DNA of 64,000 nt from an uncultured Pelagibacteraceae bacterium (GCA_902562875.1 CACEVB010000005.1:1-64000), one strand, 5' to 3'; numbered from the stretch's first letter, positions 53,325 to 62,764 are shown. Program-made: numbers and translations. Notes: generated by a model not told the origin, from the letters alone.

Positions 53325-54410
53325 ATGAAATTTTGTATTATTGGAAATGGCCTATCATCTTTAATTTTGGCAAAAAACCTTGCTGATAAAAAAATTTATA
53401 TAGATTTATTTTTTACATCGAATAAAACTAATAAGCCATCGTCGAGAACAATTGGTATAACCGAAAATAATTTAAAAATTTTAGAAGATTGGTTTCCACG
53501 AATATCTAAAAAGGGTTTTAAAATTAATAAAATAAATATCTTTACCGAAAGAAATTTAAAAAATGAAATTTTATCATTTAAATCAGATAAGTATTATCAA
53601 TTCTCAGTATTTGAATATTCAAAATTATATAAATTCTTGTTATCTGAAGTATTAAAAAATAGTTTTATCAAAAAAATTTCTCTAGATCACAAAATCAAAA
53701 TCTATTCAGAAAAATTTATTAAAAAATATGATATCATTGTAGACACAGAGATTAAAAATAAATTTATAAAACATAAATTTTCAAAAAAAGTCTATAAAGA
53801 TTATGACAGCAAAGCATTTGTTACTATTTTCAGCCATCAACGAATTAATAATAACGTTGCTGATCAGATATTTACAAATATCGGGCCTTTAGCATTTTTA
53901 CCGATTAGTGATACGAAAACTTCAGTTGTTTTTTCTATTTATAACAAAGCTGAAATAGACAAAAATAAATTTAAAAAAATTCTGTTTAAATATAATTTAA
54001 AGTACAAAATAAAAAAAATTAATAAAGTTGAAAATTTTAGTCTTAAATTATCTTTACTAAGAAGCTATATTTATAAAAATATCTTAGTTTTTGGAGATAA
54101 ATTACACACTATTCATCCACTAGCTGGTCAAGGTTTTAATATGACTATTAGAGATGTAAAAATTCTATCTAATATAATCGACGAAAAACTTTTATTAGGA
54201 TATCCAATTCAAAACGGTTTGCTGAATGAATTTGAAATAAAAGCAAGGTATAAAAACATTATATTTTCAAACACTATTGATTTAGTTAATGAAATTTTTA
54301 AATTTGAAAAAAAATTACCTGACAAAATTTCATCAAATTTATTTAAAGTATTTAGAGACAGTAAAATATTGCCTAAATATTTATCTCACTTTGCAAACAA
54401 GGGAATGTAA
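53325..54410 (+). CDS. FAD-dependent monooxygenase, UbiH/UbiL-like
   Basis: Probably one of the flavin hydroxylases of ubiquinone synthesis. The 361 residues have an N-terminal Rossmann motif (CIIGNGLSSLILAKNLADK), PSSRTIGITENNLKILEDW with the family Arg-x-x-(A/G)-(I/L) region, and the FAD signature GDKLHTIHPLAGQGFNMTIRDVKIL near the C terminus. Which ring position it acts on cannot be told from sequence. A UbiH-like gene next to ftsK-lolA and the Lon-domain gene is typical of the class. It is divergent from ftsK across 26 bases. Confidence 0.85.
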   Translation: MKFCIIGNGLSSLILAKNLADKKIYIDLFFTSNKTNKPSSRTIGITENNLKILEDWFPRISKKGFKINKINIFTERNLKNEILSFKSDKYYQFSVFEYSKLYKFLLSEVLKNSFIKKISLDHKIKIYSEKFIKKYDIIVDTEIKNKFIKHKFSKKVYKDYDSKAFVTIFSHQRINNNVADQIFTNIGPLAFLPISDTKTSVVFSIYNKAEIDKNKFKKILFKYNLKYKIKKINKVENFSLKLSLLRSYIYKNILVFGDKLHTIHPLAGQGFNMTIRDVKILSNIIDEKLLLGYPIQNGLLNEFEIKARYKNIIFSNTIDLVNEIFKFEKKLPDKISSNLFKVFRDSKILPKYLSHFANKGM

Positions 54411-55049
54411 TTACTGAATTGTAGTATTTCTAAAATTATCTAACAGATAAGTTTTCAAAATTTCCTCTAATCGCTCTCTTCTATTTACGAGATTTGGAGT
54501 TTCTAATAATATTTGTTTTTCTTCTAGTGAAAAAGGAGACGCCATGGATAGAGTATTAATTGTTTGATCTAAACTTTGTTTTTCTAAATCTTTCCAATTG
54601 ATAACATAACCTTGTTTTTTAAATAAAGATTTTAGATTTTTAAAAATTAGTTCTAGATCAGAAAATTTTATGTCCTCCTTTTCAAGACTAAGATCTTGTT
54701 TAAAATTTTCATAATTTACCTTGCATATCCTATATAATTTTTCGCTTTCTATTTCGTCCATCAAATTAAATCTACTCACCCCACTTAATGCAATTAAATA
54801 TCTCCCATCGTCTGTCTCATTAAAACTTGTAATTTTACCAACGCAACCGACTTCATATAATATCGGTTTTCCTTGGGGTTCAGATTTTTTTGGTTGTACC
54901 ATGCCTATCATTCTATGTGTTTTCATACTATCATCAATCATTTGTAAGTATCTAGGTTCAAAAATGTTCAATGGAACAGTTGTATCTGGAAAAATTATGA
55001 AATTTGATAATGGAAAAACCGGTATCTCTTTTGGTAATGTTTTAATCAT
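54411..55049 (-). CDS. Lon N-terminal substrate-binding domain protein
   Basis: A 212-residue stand-alone version of the Lon N-domain, without ATPase or protease. The start LPKEIPVFPLSNFIIFPDTTVPLNIFEPRYLQMIDDSM matches the family, followed by IGMVQPKK and VGCVGKITSF, and a helical C terminus. Its function is not established; suggested roles are in protein quality control. In Alphaproteobacteria it commonly lies near ubiH-like and trm112-like genes. It converges on the flavin monooxygenase gene with no gap. Confidence 0.92.
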   Translation of the reverse strand: MIKTLPKEIPVFPLSNFIIFPDTTVPLNIFEPRYLQMIDDSMKTHRMIGMVQPKKSEPQGKPILYEVGCVGKITSFNETDDGRYLIALSGVSRFNLMDEIESEKLYRICKVNYENFKQDLSLEKEDIKFSDLELIFKNLKSLFKKQGYVINWKDLEKQSLDQTINTLSMASPFSLEEKQILLETPNLVNRRERLEEILKTYLLDNFRNTTIQ

Positions 55050-55100
55050 AATTAAATAATATCAAATTTATATTCAATTCCAAGATGTTTAATACATAAT

Positions 55101-55934
55101 TTAATAATTTAAATATTTTAAATCATCTGCAAATTTATCATTTACTTTAGATTTAATTTTATCAGGCAGAATTTTTTGCCATTTATTTTCAAAACCTAAA
55201 TTAAAAAATTTTACTTTTTTATTAGTCTTTAAAGAAATCACACTTTCTTTAAACTCGCCTAATTCCTCTTTTTTTCTAAGATTTTTAAAATTTGTTGATT
55301 TTATAGCGTTATAAAGTTTTTCTTCATTAATCACATCTGAATTTTTAAGTAACTTATTTATAAAAATTACCAAATCTTTAAAAATTTTATTACAGTCAGT
55401 TTCTAAATCTTCATATTTAATAACCATAGTTTTTATATTATTATCAGAAGTCCATGATTTATAATGTGTTGACCATGAACTAATAAAATGAGTTGCATCA
55501 TAATCCCCTGAAGATGTATCATATAATATTGTGTCCTCATTACACATAAACCTCAAAGCCTCATCATATGTTATATCTGTATGATCTTTTAAAGACGTAA
55601 TCAAATTTCTTGGATCTCTCAAAATATATACCGCACCTAAAGAGTATTTAGGTAAAGTGAACTTTGTTTTATTAAATGAAATTAATGCATTATGAGTTTT
55701 AAGCATCTTAATTTTTTTATTTTCCATTAATCTATCTTGAATAGAATGCCAATAATTTACAATTTCGCCTGGATCACTAAGTTTCATATTTATAAAATCT
55801 TTGCTAGGAAATTGTTTAAAATTATCAAGCAAATCAAAATTAAACATACCATCATCTGTAAAATAGTATGCAGATAAGAAGGATCTAACCCATGTATTTC
55901 CACTTTTAGGATATGATGCCAACCAAATTATCAT
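55101..55934 (-). CDS. Sulfotransferase-family protein (paralogue B)
   Basis: A 277-residue PAPS-type sulfotransferase fold, clearly paralogous to 28157-28984: MIIWLASYPKSGNTWVRSFL (phosphosulfate loop 8-15) and AVYILRDPRNLITSLKDH (3'-phosphate motif) align without gaps with the other copy, and both end with a K(I/V)KFFN...W segment. Acceptor unknown. It lies alone between the Lon-domain gene and tRNA-Gly. The two copies are clearly diverged, so duplication is not recent. Confidence 0.85.
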   Translation of the reverse strand: MIIWLASYPKSGNTWVRSFLSAYYFTDDGMFNFDLLDNFKQFPSKDFINMKLSDPGEIVNYWHSIQDRLMENKKIKMLKTHNALISFNKTKFTLPKYSLGAVYILRDPRNLITSLKDHTDITYDEALRFMCNEDTILYDTSSGDYDATHFISSWSTHYKSWTSDNNIKTMVIKYEDLETDCNKIFKDLVIFINKLLKNSDVINEEKLYNAIKSTNFKNLRKKEELGEFKESVISLKTNKKVKFFNLGFENKWQKILPDKIKSKVNDKFADDLKYLNY

Positions 55935-55988
55935 TTAAAATAATATATCTTGCATTCATAAAAACTGCTAATTATAATTAAATTTATG

Positions 55989-56062
55989 CGGGCGTAGCTC
56001 AGCGGTAGAGCGTCTCGTTGCCAACGAGAAGGTCGTGGGTTCAAGTCCCATTGCCCGCTCCA
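55989..56062 (+). tRNA. tRNA-Gly (GCC)
   Basis: GCGGGCG acceptor, D arm TAGCTCAGCGGTAGAG, anticodon stem-loop CTCGTTGCCAACGAG with anticodon GCC, and T arm with GGTTCAAGTCCC. The acceptor closes with TGCCCGC (one G-U pair) and CCA is encoded. The length of 74 with CCA is typical. It is transcribed toward phhB, which starts 17 bases later. Confidence 0.96.
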
Positions 56063-56078
56063 ATTATAAGGAAAACGT

Positions 56079-56417
56079 ATGAGTGATTTAGCTGAAAAGA
56101 AATGTATTCCCTGCGAGGGTGGAATCCCAAGTTTTGATATTAATGAAATTCATAAATATTTAAAAAAGGTAGATGGCTGGGATGTAAAGTCTGACGATAA
56201 TAAGAATTACTATCTGTTAAAAGGTTTCAAATTTGATAACTTTTTAGATAGTCAAAAATTCGTAAACAAAATAGGAGACTTGGCAGAAATTGAGGGACAT
56301 CACCCAGATATTTGGTTTGGTTGGGGTTATGCTAAAGTAAAAATTTTTACTCATGCAATTAATGGACTTCATGAAAGCGACTTTGTTCTTGCAGCAAAAA
56401 TTGATAAAATAGTTTAA
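56079..56417 (+). CDS. phhB: 4a-hydroxytetrahydrobiopterin dehydratase (pterin-4a-carbinolamine dehydratase)
   Basis: Recycles the carbinolamine formed by pterin-dependent hydroxylases. The 112 residues contain KKCIPCEGGIPSFDINEIHKYLK at the start and the active-site region IGDLAEIEGHHPDIWFGWGYAKVKIFTHAINGLHESDF, with the E-x-x-x-H-H-P-x-x and T-H-x-x-x-G-L elements. An AAGGAAAA Shine-Dalgarno-like sequence precedes the ATG. No phenylalanine hydroxylase gene is in this window, so its partner or an alternative role, such as molybdopterin or transcriptional, is unknown. Confidence 0.92.
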   Translation: MSDLAEKKCIPCEGGIPSFDINEIHKYLKKVDGWDVKSDDNKNYYLLKGFKFDNFLDSQKFVNKIGDLAEIEGHHPDIWFGWGYAKVKIFTHAINGLHESDFVLAAKIDKIV

Positions 56418-57955
56418 TGATTAAAATGTCTTGTTTTTGAAAATACTAAAATTAAATCTAGTTTATTTGCAAGTTTCACCACTTCTTTATCACGTATTGA
56501 TCCTGAAGGTTGAATTATCGCATTAACGCCAGCTATTGCTAACTTTTCAACACCATCGGTAAAAGGAAAAAAAGCATCGGAAGCTGCATAAATATCCTCA
56601 TATTTTTTATTCAATCTAAATTTTCTCATTTTATTAACTGCTATATCACAACTATCTAGTCTGCTTGTTTGACCTGATCCTATTCCAATAGTTGAAAAAT
56701 TTTGAGATATTACAATTGCATTTGATTTTACAAATCGGCAAATATTAAATGCAAATATAAGGTTCTCAAGCATATTTTTGCCTGGTTTCCTCTTTGAAAC
56801 TACTTTAAAATTTTTTTTATCTAACAATAATGTGTCCGGCTCCTGTAATAGAAAATTATTAAAATTAGATTTGATACTAAGTTTATTTTCATAATTTAAA
56901 TTTTTTGTTTCGATTATTCTCAGGTTCTTTTTTTTTTTTAAAATTTTTATAGCTTTTTTCGTGAAACTTTTTCCGATTACGATTTCTAGAAAGATTTTAC
57001 TTAGTTCCTTTGCAATCTTATCATTTATTTTAAAATTACACGAAATAATTCCTCCAAAAGCACTTATAGGATCACACTTTATAGCAGATCTCAAACTGAT
57101 TATTTTATTTTTATTAATTGAGACTCCGCATGGATTTAAATGTTTTAATACAACACATCCTATATTTTTCGGCAAAGTATTTGTTATTTTGATCGCGGCA
57201 AACATATCGCTATAATTATTAAAGCTTAGTTTTTTTCCAGATATTTGTTTAAAAACCGAGTCTCCATTAGAATAAATTGCTGCTTGTTGATGTGGATTCT
57301 CGCCATATCTTAACACTTCCATTTTCTTACCATAAATAATTTCTTTTGATGGAAATTTTTCATACGACAAATTTGTGAAATATTTTGAAATCACAGCATC
57401 ATAGTATGCTGTTTCCAAAAAAGCATCCTTTGATAATTTTTGTCTAAATTCTTTAGTTGTTTTACCTTTGTTATTTTTTAATTCACTTTTTAACTCATTA
57501 TACTGATCTAATGATGTGATTATTGTTTTATATTCAAAATTTTTAGCAGCTGCTCTTACCATAGCTGGTCCACCAATATCTATATTTTCTATTATTTCAC
57601 TTTGATGCTTGTCTGAATTGATTGACTTCTCAAACGGGTAAAAATTTACAATGATTAGATCAATGTTACCATAATTTAAATTTTTCATTTGTTTAAAATG
57701 ATTTTTATTATCTATTTTATTAAGAATGCCAGCGTGTATTTTTGGATGTAATGTTTTTACTCTCCCATCTAAAATTTCAGGTGAACCCGTGTACTCTGAA
57801 ATTTCTTTGCATTCAAACCCAAGTTCGTTAATTTTTTTATAAGTTCCACCAGAACTAATAATATTCACTTTGTATTTTTTCAATATAGACAAAATTTCTT
57901 TTAAATTATTTTTATTATGAACAGATATCAAAGCCGTTTTAATTTTAATTTTCAT
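56414..57955 (-). CDS. purH: Bifunctional AICAR transformylase/IMP cyclohydrolase
   Basis: Last two steps of IMP synthesis. The 513 residues comprise the IMP cyclohydrolase (MGS-like) domain (about 1-145, with LISVHNKNNLKEILSIL, LDGRVKTLHPKIHAGIL and NIDLIIVNFYPFEK) and the AICAR formyltransferase domain (about 200-513, with LRYGENPHQQAAIYS, VVLKHLNPCGVSIN and ASDAFFPFTDGVE). It is the last gene of a leftward rpe-heparinase-purH run; AICAR also comes from HisF. Confidence 0.97.
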   Translation of the reverse strand: MKIKIKTALISVHNKNNLKEILSILKKYKVNIISSGGTYKKINELGFECKEISEYTGSPEILDGRVKTLHPKIHAGILNKIDNKNHFKQMKNLNYGNIDLIIVNFYPFEKSINSDKHQSEIIENIDIGGPAMVRAAAKNFEYKTIITSLDQYNELKSELKNNKGKTTKEFRQKLSKDAFLETAYYDAVISKYFTNLSYEKFPSKEIIYGKKMEVLRYGENPHQQAAIYSNGDSVFKQISGKKLSFNNYSDMFAAIKITNTLPKNIGCVVLKHLNPCGVSINKNKIISLRSAIKCDPISAFGGIISCNFKINDKIAKELSKIFLEIVIGKSFTKKAIKILKKKKNLRIIETKNLNYENKLSIKSNFNNFLLQEPDTLLLDKKNFKVVSKRKPGKNMLENLIFAFNICRFVKSNAIVISQNFSTIGIGSGQTSRLDSCDIAVNKMRKFRLNKKYEDIYAASDAFFPFTDGVEKLAIAGVNAIIQPSGSIRDKEVVKLANKLDLILVFSKTRHFNH

Positions 57956-59580
57956 ATTTTTTCCAATTTCCAGAATATTTTTTGCTCATTATTATTTGTA
58001 AAACCTGAAATAAAAATACTTCGATTTTCTATATATGTATTTTTCCTTCCAAAGTATAGTCCTGTCTCAACATCTATACTATAATTCAAACAACTAAATT
58101 TCCATCCTGTATTTTCGGTTTCAATCAAAATATTTTTCTGATCAATTGTTTTTGTAACTTTCGTTCCAGGGGTTAAATGAAATCTGATCTCAAAATTTGT
58201 TTTTTTAAAATTATTTTTTTTAAATAAAGTATCTGTTCCACTTAAAATAAATTTTTTACATGAAAATTCTATTTTTCTATTATGTATAACACCATACATT
58301 TTCTGATACCCATCATGAGATGCCTCAATCATCCATTTGTCTTTTTCTGCAAAATATTTCTTATTAAAAACTCTAAAATTACCATCGGAAAAATCTTTTC
58401 CTAAACTATTTCTTCTAAATTTAGTTATAGAACTATTATCCAATATTAAAGTAGAATGAGATGCAGAAGATCTAGAAATAGTATTTAGTTGATGTCTTTT
58501 TTTTTGGTAATAACCTGAATTTGTAATTATTTTGGTATCTAAATAAAGAAATTCAAATGAAAAGATACCCGACTGATAGTCTTGTGAGTATATTTTTTCA
58601 GGAGGAGAGCCAACATCAATTATTATCGAGCTTTTTTGATTTTTTAAATAAATATAACCTGAAATTTCATTGTTTTGAAATTTAAAGTTATATCCATTTA
58701 ATTTTAAATAACTATTGAACTCATCATTATTAATTTCATGGTTTCCATTAAATAAAAATGATTTACTCGAATTTTGAAAAAATAAATTATATGCCTGCCC
58801 TAAATAATAAATATTTTCTTCAAGATAATCTGGTATTTCTTTTTGAGAGTCTTTTAAAAGTTCTCTAATTAAAACTAAATATTTTAAATAAAATACTAGT
58901 TGTCTTAAACTTCTTGATTTTGGAAATCCTTCAGTATCTAAAGAATGATTAGAAATTTTTTTCAGTAAATTAAAACCAAATAGCAAAAAAATTTTATCTT
59001 GATAAGCAAGGCCGGCCAAAATAATAGCAGTGCATCCAATTAATTTATCATCAAATGACTTGGATCGATTTATCTCATTTTTTAAATGGTTTACCTGTTT
59101 TCTAATAATAAAATTAAATTTTTTTTTGTAATCATCTTTACCATCGTTATATGTAAGATGAGAATTGCTAATCCAAGAAATAACTCTTTTTGAAAGTAAA
59201 TCCATTTCCCAACTTCGGCTATTATAGTCTTTATTATTATCAATCCATTTTTCAATGATTGATTGGGTTATCTCATTAGATGACTTTAAGTCAATAGAGT
59301 ACAGCCAATAAAAATTATGAAGATATTTTACTTCATTAAATTTCTTACTATTTAAACTCCACATATTTTTAGTTTGATAATTGTCTATATTATGTTTTTT
59401 TTTTTTATACTTTACCAAACAATCGAATATACTGGGGTTTGGTTTATAAACTAAACTCAAACCATCTAGTTTTGATATCTTTTTGTTATATAACGAGGAG
59501 TTTAAATAAATATCTCTTATTTTATTTGAAAAAATAAATTTAAATTTATTTATTAAATTTAAAGTATTTATTATTGACAT
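57952..59580 (-). CDS. Heparinase II/III-family protein
   Basis: A 542-residue protein with a helical N-terminal half and a beta-rich heparinase II/III-like C-terminal half (from about 310). Recognisable stretches are YLHNFYWLYSIDLKSS, RSWEMDLLSKRVISWISNSHLTY, IIIDVGSPPEKIYSQDYQSG, SASHSTLILDN and RKIEFSCKKFILSGTD. No signal peptide is visible. The rpe-heparinase-purH order is conserved in Alphaproteobacteria, where the role is unknown; cell-wall or exopolysaccharide turnover is only a guess. The start overlaps nothing; the stop overlaps the purH ATG. Confidence 0.85.
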   Translation of the reverse strand: MSIINTLNLINKFKFIFSNKIRDIYLNSSLYNKKISKLDGLSLVYKPNPSIFDCLVKYKKKKHNIDNYQTKNMWSLNSKKFNEVKYLHNFYWLYSIDLKSSNEITQSIIEKWIDNNKDYNSRSWEMDLLSKRVISWISNSHLTYNDGKDDYKKKFNFIIRKQVNHLKNEINRSKSFDDKLIGCTAIILAGLAYQDKIFLLFGFNLLKKISNHSLDTEGFPKSRSLRQLVFYLKYLVLIRELLKDSQKEIPDYLEENIYYLGQAYNLFFQNSSKSFLFNGNHEINNDEFNSYLKLNGYNFKFQNNEISGYIYLKNQKSSIIIDVGSPPEKIYSQDYQSGIFSFEFLYLDTKIITNSGYYQKKRHQLNTISRSSASHSTLILDNSSITKFRRNSLGKDFSDGNFRVFNKKYFAEKDKWMIEASHDGYQKMYGVIHNRKIEFSCKKFILSGTDTLFKKNNFKKTNFEIRFHLTPGTKVTKTIDQKNILIETENTGWKFSCLNYSIDVETGLYFGRKNTYIENRSIFISGFTNNNEQKIFWKLEKI

Positions 59581-59581
59581 C

Positions 59582-60241
59582 TCAAAAGGTTTTTAAAATT
59601 TCAATGTTTTTTTTTATATTCCCTTCATTTTCACTAAATATAGTAGTTCCAGAAACTAATATATCAGCACCAGCATCAATAACTAATTTTGAATTTTCAA
59701 AATTAATACCCCCGTCAACTTCAATATTAAAATCTAATTTTTTATCAATTTTAATTTTATTTAAATCTTTTATTTTATTTAATACTTCGGGCATAAACTT
59801 TTGTCCTCCAAATCCAGGAAAAACACTCATTATTAGAACCAGATGTATTTTTGACAAAATATCTTCAATTGCTTTAATTGGTGTATCAGGATTTAATGAT
59901 ACTCCAATTTTTTTATTTAAAGATTCTATTAGTTCAATTGAATCAATTAAATTTTCTGTGGCTTCTGGATGTATAGTAATTATGTCTGCACCTGCATCTG
60001 CATAATTCTTAATATATTTATGAACAGGGTCGATCATCAAATGTACATCAAATGGAAGATTTGTATATTTTCTCAATGATTTTATTATTGGTGGTCCAAT
60101 TGTTAAATTTGGAACAAAATGTCCATCCATTACGTCCACATGTATCATGTCTGCCCCTCCTTTTTCTAGTTTTATAATTTCGTTACCAAGTTGGCTAAAA
60201 TCTGCTGACAAAATTGACGGAGATATTTGTATTTTTTTCAT
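59582..60241 (-). CDS. rpe: Ribulose-phosphate 3-epimerase
   Basis: Interconverts ribulose-5-phosphate and xylulose-5-phosphate in the pentose phosphate pathway. The 219 residues start ISPSILSADFSQLGNEI, contain IHVDVMDGHFVPNLTIGPPII and VHLMIDPVHKYI with metal-binding His and Asp, VFPGFGGQKFMPE and NIEVDGGINFENS with the second catalytic Asp. First gene of the rpe-heparinase-purH unit. Confidence 0.97.
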   Translation of the reverse strand: MKKIQISPSILSADFSQLGNEIIKLEKGGADMIHVDVMDGHFVPNLTIGPPIIKSLRKYTNLPFDVHLMIDPVHKYIKNYADAGADIITIHPEATENLIDSIELIESLNKKIGVSLNPDTPIKAIEDILSKIHLVLIMSVFPGFGGQKFMPEVLNKIKDLNKIKIDKKLDFNIEVDGGINFENSKLVIDAGADILVSGTTIFSENEGNIKKNIEILKTF

Positions 60242-60283
60242 TGATTACTTTACACTAGTATCAATTTTTGTTTTTATTTTGAA

Positions 60284-60634
60284 TTAATTTTTACCAAAAA
60301 TTTGGTATATTTGAGCCGCTATCTCACTTTCGAGTGGAAAAGACAACATACCCATTACAGAATATCCCATCAAGTAAGGCATTAAATAGAAACGGAACAT
60401 ATAGAAAAACCATGCAACATACAGTGGAACTAACGGAGCAACAATAAATGATGGTGTTATGAAACGGAACATTTTAATAAATGGATCTGTCATTTTTACA
60501 AATACTTTCATAAAAAAAAATTCAGAATCTTGTCTTTGAAAGATATTCATTGCCACTCTACCAATTAGAGTCCACATTATTACTCCAAGAACATAATCGA
60601 TTAAATAAATTATTGGATGAAAATTAGCACTCAT
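60284..60634 (-). CDS. YggT-like membrane protein
   Basis: A 116-residue membrane protein with hydrophobic segments at about 8-28 and 66-100. VIMWTLIGRVAMNIF, the phrase FVKMTDPFIKMFRFITPSFIVAPLVP and the following hydrophobic run match the YggT pattern (R-x-x-x-x-x...N-P/D-P-x-x-x-x-x-R...x-P). YggT proteins are poorly characterised and linked to osmotic or division functions. It is transcribed alone, 43 bases upstream of rpe, and a strong terminator lies just upstream of it. Confidence 0.68.
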   Translation of the reverse strand: MSANFHPIIYLIDYVLGVIMWTLIGRVAMNIFQRQDSEFFFMKVFVKMTDPFIKMFRFITPSFIVAPLVPLYVAWFFYMFRFYLMPYLMGYSVMGMLSFPLESEIAAQIYQIFGKN

Positions 60635-60644
60635 TCGTCTTTTT

Positions 60645-60673
60645 AAAAGGGGCGATATAAATTCGCCCCTTTT
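60645..60673 (-). terminator. Rho-independent terminator of the symporter operon
   Basis: AAAAGGGGCGA, loop TATAAAT, TCGCCCCTTTT: an 11-bp perfect stem followed on the minus strand by a short U-run. It lies 13 bases after the symporter stop. Its symmetry with flanking A and T runs means it could also act on plus-strand transcripts, though no gene there needs it. Confidence 0.88.
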
Positions 60674-60686
60674 TATACTATATAAT

Positions 60687-62501
60687 TTAGTGTTGTTTTC
60701 CTAGTACAGTTTTACCACTAGGTATTCTAACTTCGTCAACCATTTTCTGAGTAGCAGAATCTGGTGCTTTTGTAAGTAAGCTTACTACAATCATTGAAAT
60801 TAAACTTACAAGTGATCCAACTATACCGAAAGTCAATTGTGTAACTCCCCAGAAGCCAGCTCCACCATTTCTTACCCAAACAAGGTAAGCAGTTCCAGAT
60901 GCCAATCCAAGTAACATACCTGCAACAGCACCTTGTGCATTCGCTCTCTTCCACCATACCCCAAGTACTAGTGGGAAGAACAATCCTGACATAGCAAAGT
61001 CAAATGCCCAAATTACCGAACCAAGAATACCTTGAATTTCAAGAGCCGCAATTGTTGCTCCAGCAAAACCAATTATCACAAGCAATACCCTTGCTACAAT
61101 TAATCTTTTAGCTGTCTCGGCTTTAGGATTAATTATTTTGTAGTAAATGTCATGCGATAAAGCATTTGAAATCGCAAGTACTAATCCGTCTGCTGTTGAC
61201 ATGGCAGCTGCCATTCCTCCAGCAGCAACTAGACCTGAAATTACGTATGGTAATCCAGCAACCTCTGGTGTTGCTAATACTACGGCTTTACCACCCATGA
61301 AAAACTCGTTTAATTCAAGAGTTCCATTACCGTTAAAGTCACTAACAAACATAAGATTAGCTTGGTTCCAATTTTGATACCAGTCTATAGCTTGAACATC
61401 AGCAATTGATTTACCAATAATCCCTGTTGGTAGATTTGGATCCATCAACGAAAGTTTTGATAAAGTCGCTAACATAGGTGCAGAAGAGTACAGTAGGAAG
61501 ATAAAGAATAAAGACCAACCTACAGATCTTCTAGCTGCCTTCACACTTGGAGTTGTAAAATATCTCATCATTACGTGAGGTAATGAGGCTGTTCCAGCCA
61601 TCATACATACAGCTAATGAAATAAATTTCCAAGGTGTAGTATTTACATCAGAGTGAGCTTTAGTAATACCTGCTAAGCCTTTTGGCACTGTAGCTAAGTC
61701 GCTAGCAGAATTTTTTACAAAGCCAAATTGACCTTCTAGTTCTGCAATTCTAGCCACTTCATCCGCCAACATAAAGTGCGGGAAGAAACCAGCGCCTATC
61801 TTGTTACTAATCCAGAATACAGGTATTAAGTATGCTATAATTAACACAATGTACTGTGCAACTTGAGTCCAAGTTACTGCTCTCATTCCACCAAGCATTG
61901 AACACATCAATATACTTGCTAGACCAACATAAACTGCAATATTAAATGGAATATCTAATGCAACTGATGCAATAGTTCCTGTAGCATTAATTTGCGCTGT
62001 CACGTAAGTGAATGAAGCAACCGTTAAAACGATCACAGCAGATAACCTTGCTAAGTTTCCACCATATCTTGTTCCTATAAAATCTGGAACAGTGTAACAT
62101 CCAAATTTTCTTAGATATGGCGCTAATAAAGATGCAACTAACACATATCCACCAGTCCATCCAACTAGTAGTGCCATATATCCATAGCCTTTAAAATAAA
62201 TTCCCCCTGCCATTGCAACAAACGATGCACCAGACATCCAGTCTGCTGCTGTCGCCATTCCATTAAATACAGTTGGAACTTGTCTTCCTGCTACGTAATA
62301 TGCATCTACCTGAAGTGTTCTTGATAAATAACCAATTAGTGCATAAATAAAAACTGTAAATGCAACAAAGAATATACCAATCATCTTTGCAGACATCCCA
62401 GCTCCTTCAGCAATTGCCATAAGAATTATGAAACCAAGGAAACCTCCTGTATAAATTCCATAAATTTTAGGCAAGTTGTCGATAAATTTACCTTTTATCA
62501 T
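60687..62501 (-). CDS. Sodium:solute symporter, acetate permease-like (VC_2705-type)
   Basis: Large SSS-family Na+-coupled transporter with about 13 predicted helices, 604 residues. DAYYVAGRQVPTVFNGMATAADWMSGASFVAMAGGIY and GLVAAGGMAAAMSTADGLVLAISNALSHDIYY are family signatures, the second around the Na+ site. Upstream is its usual small partner (DUF4212), and acs lies just beyond, so acetate or a related short-chain acid is the likely substrate. Residues 388-399 (DFNGNGTLELNE) form a perfect EF-hand calcium loop in a hydrophilic insertion. A strong terminator follows. G+C is relatively high, suggesting strong expression. Confidence 0.9.
   Translation of the reverse strand: MIKGKFIDNLPKIYGIYTGGFLGFIILMAIAEGAGMSAKMIGIFFVAFTVFIYALIGYLSRTLQVDAYYVAGRQVPTVFNGMATAADWMSGASFVAMAGGIYFKGYGYMALLVGWTGGYVLVASLLAPYLRKFGCYTVPDFIGTRYGGNLARLSAVIVLTVASFTYVTAQINATGTIASVALDIPFNIAVYVGLASILMCSMLGGMRAVTWTQVAQYIVLIIAYLIPVFWISNKIGAGFFPHFMLADEVARIAELEGQFGFVKNSASDLATVPKGLAGITKAHSDVNTTPWKFISLAVCMMAGTASLPHVMMRYFTTPSVKAARRSVGWSLFFIFLLYSSAPMLATLSKLSLMDPNLPTGIIGKSIADVQAIDWYQNWNQANLMFVSDFNGNGTLELNEFFMGGKAVVLATPEVAGLPYVISGLVAAGGMAAAMSTADGLVLAISNALSHDIYYKIINPKAETAKRLIVARVLLVIIGFAGATIAALEIQGILGSVIWAFDFAMSGLFFPLVLGVWWKRANAQGAVAGMLLGLASGTAYLVWVRNGGAGFWGVTQLTFGIVGSLVSLISMIVVSLLTKAPDSATQKMVDEVRIPSGKTVLGKQH
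61305..61340 (-). other. EF-hand-type calcium loop within the symporter
   Basis: Codons for D-F-N-G-N-G-T-L-E-L-N-E, residues 388-399. Positions 1, 3, 5, 6, 8 and 12 all fit the EF-hand rule (Asp, Asn, Asn, Gly, Leu, Glu). It lies in a hydrophilic segment between predicted membrane helices. Calcium binding is inferred from pattern alone. Confidence 0.65.
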
Positions 62502-62764
62502 TAGTCATCCTCTCTTTCGGTGAAACCAAACTCTTCATCGATCTTCTCTTGTCTCCCTGCAAACCAGAAAATTAGAATTACAAATATTCCGAGAGAACCT
62601 TGGCAAGTAAACCAGTAAGTTAATGGATATCCAAATGGTTTAATGCTAGAAGCGTTCATTTCAGTTGCGAAGAAAAAGATGCCAATTGAGAAAACAAACC
62701 AAATTGCTAATGTAATAAAAAGCAAGTTTCTGGTTTTTTCCCAGTGTTGTTCTTGTTTTGACAT
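62501..62764 (-). CDS. DUF4212 small subunit of the sodium:solute symporter
   Basis: An 87-residue protein with two hydrophobic helices (about 13-32 and 46-68) and an acidic tail (KIDEEFGFTEREDD). WFVFSIGIFFFATEMNASSIKPFGYPLTYWFTCQGSLGIFVILIFWFAGR is the DUF4212 pattern, always next to VC_2705-type symporters. It probably forms part of the transporter. Its TAA/ATG region abuts the symporter start. The AGGGAGGG Shine-Dalgarno sequence before it is the strongest in the window. Confidence 0.93.
   Translation of the reverse strand: MSKQEQHWEKTRNLLFITLAIWFVFSIGIFFFATEMNASSIKPFGYPLTYWFTCQGSLGIFVILIFWFAGRQEKIDEEFGFTEREDD

Noticed and set aside
56958-56968. TTCGTGAAACT as a further parS site
   Set aside because: Only one half-site matches; the palindrome is missing.
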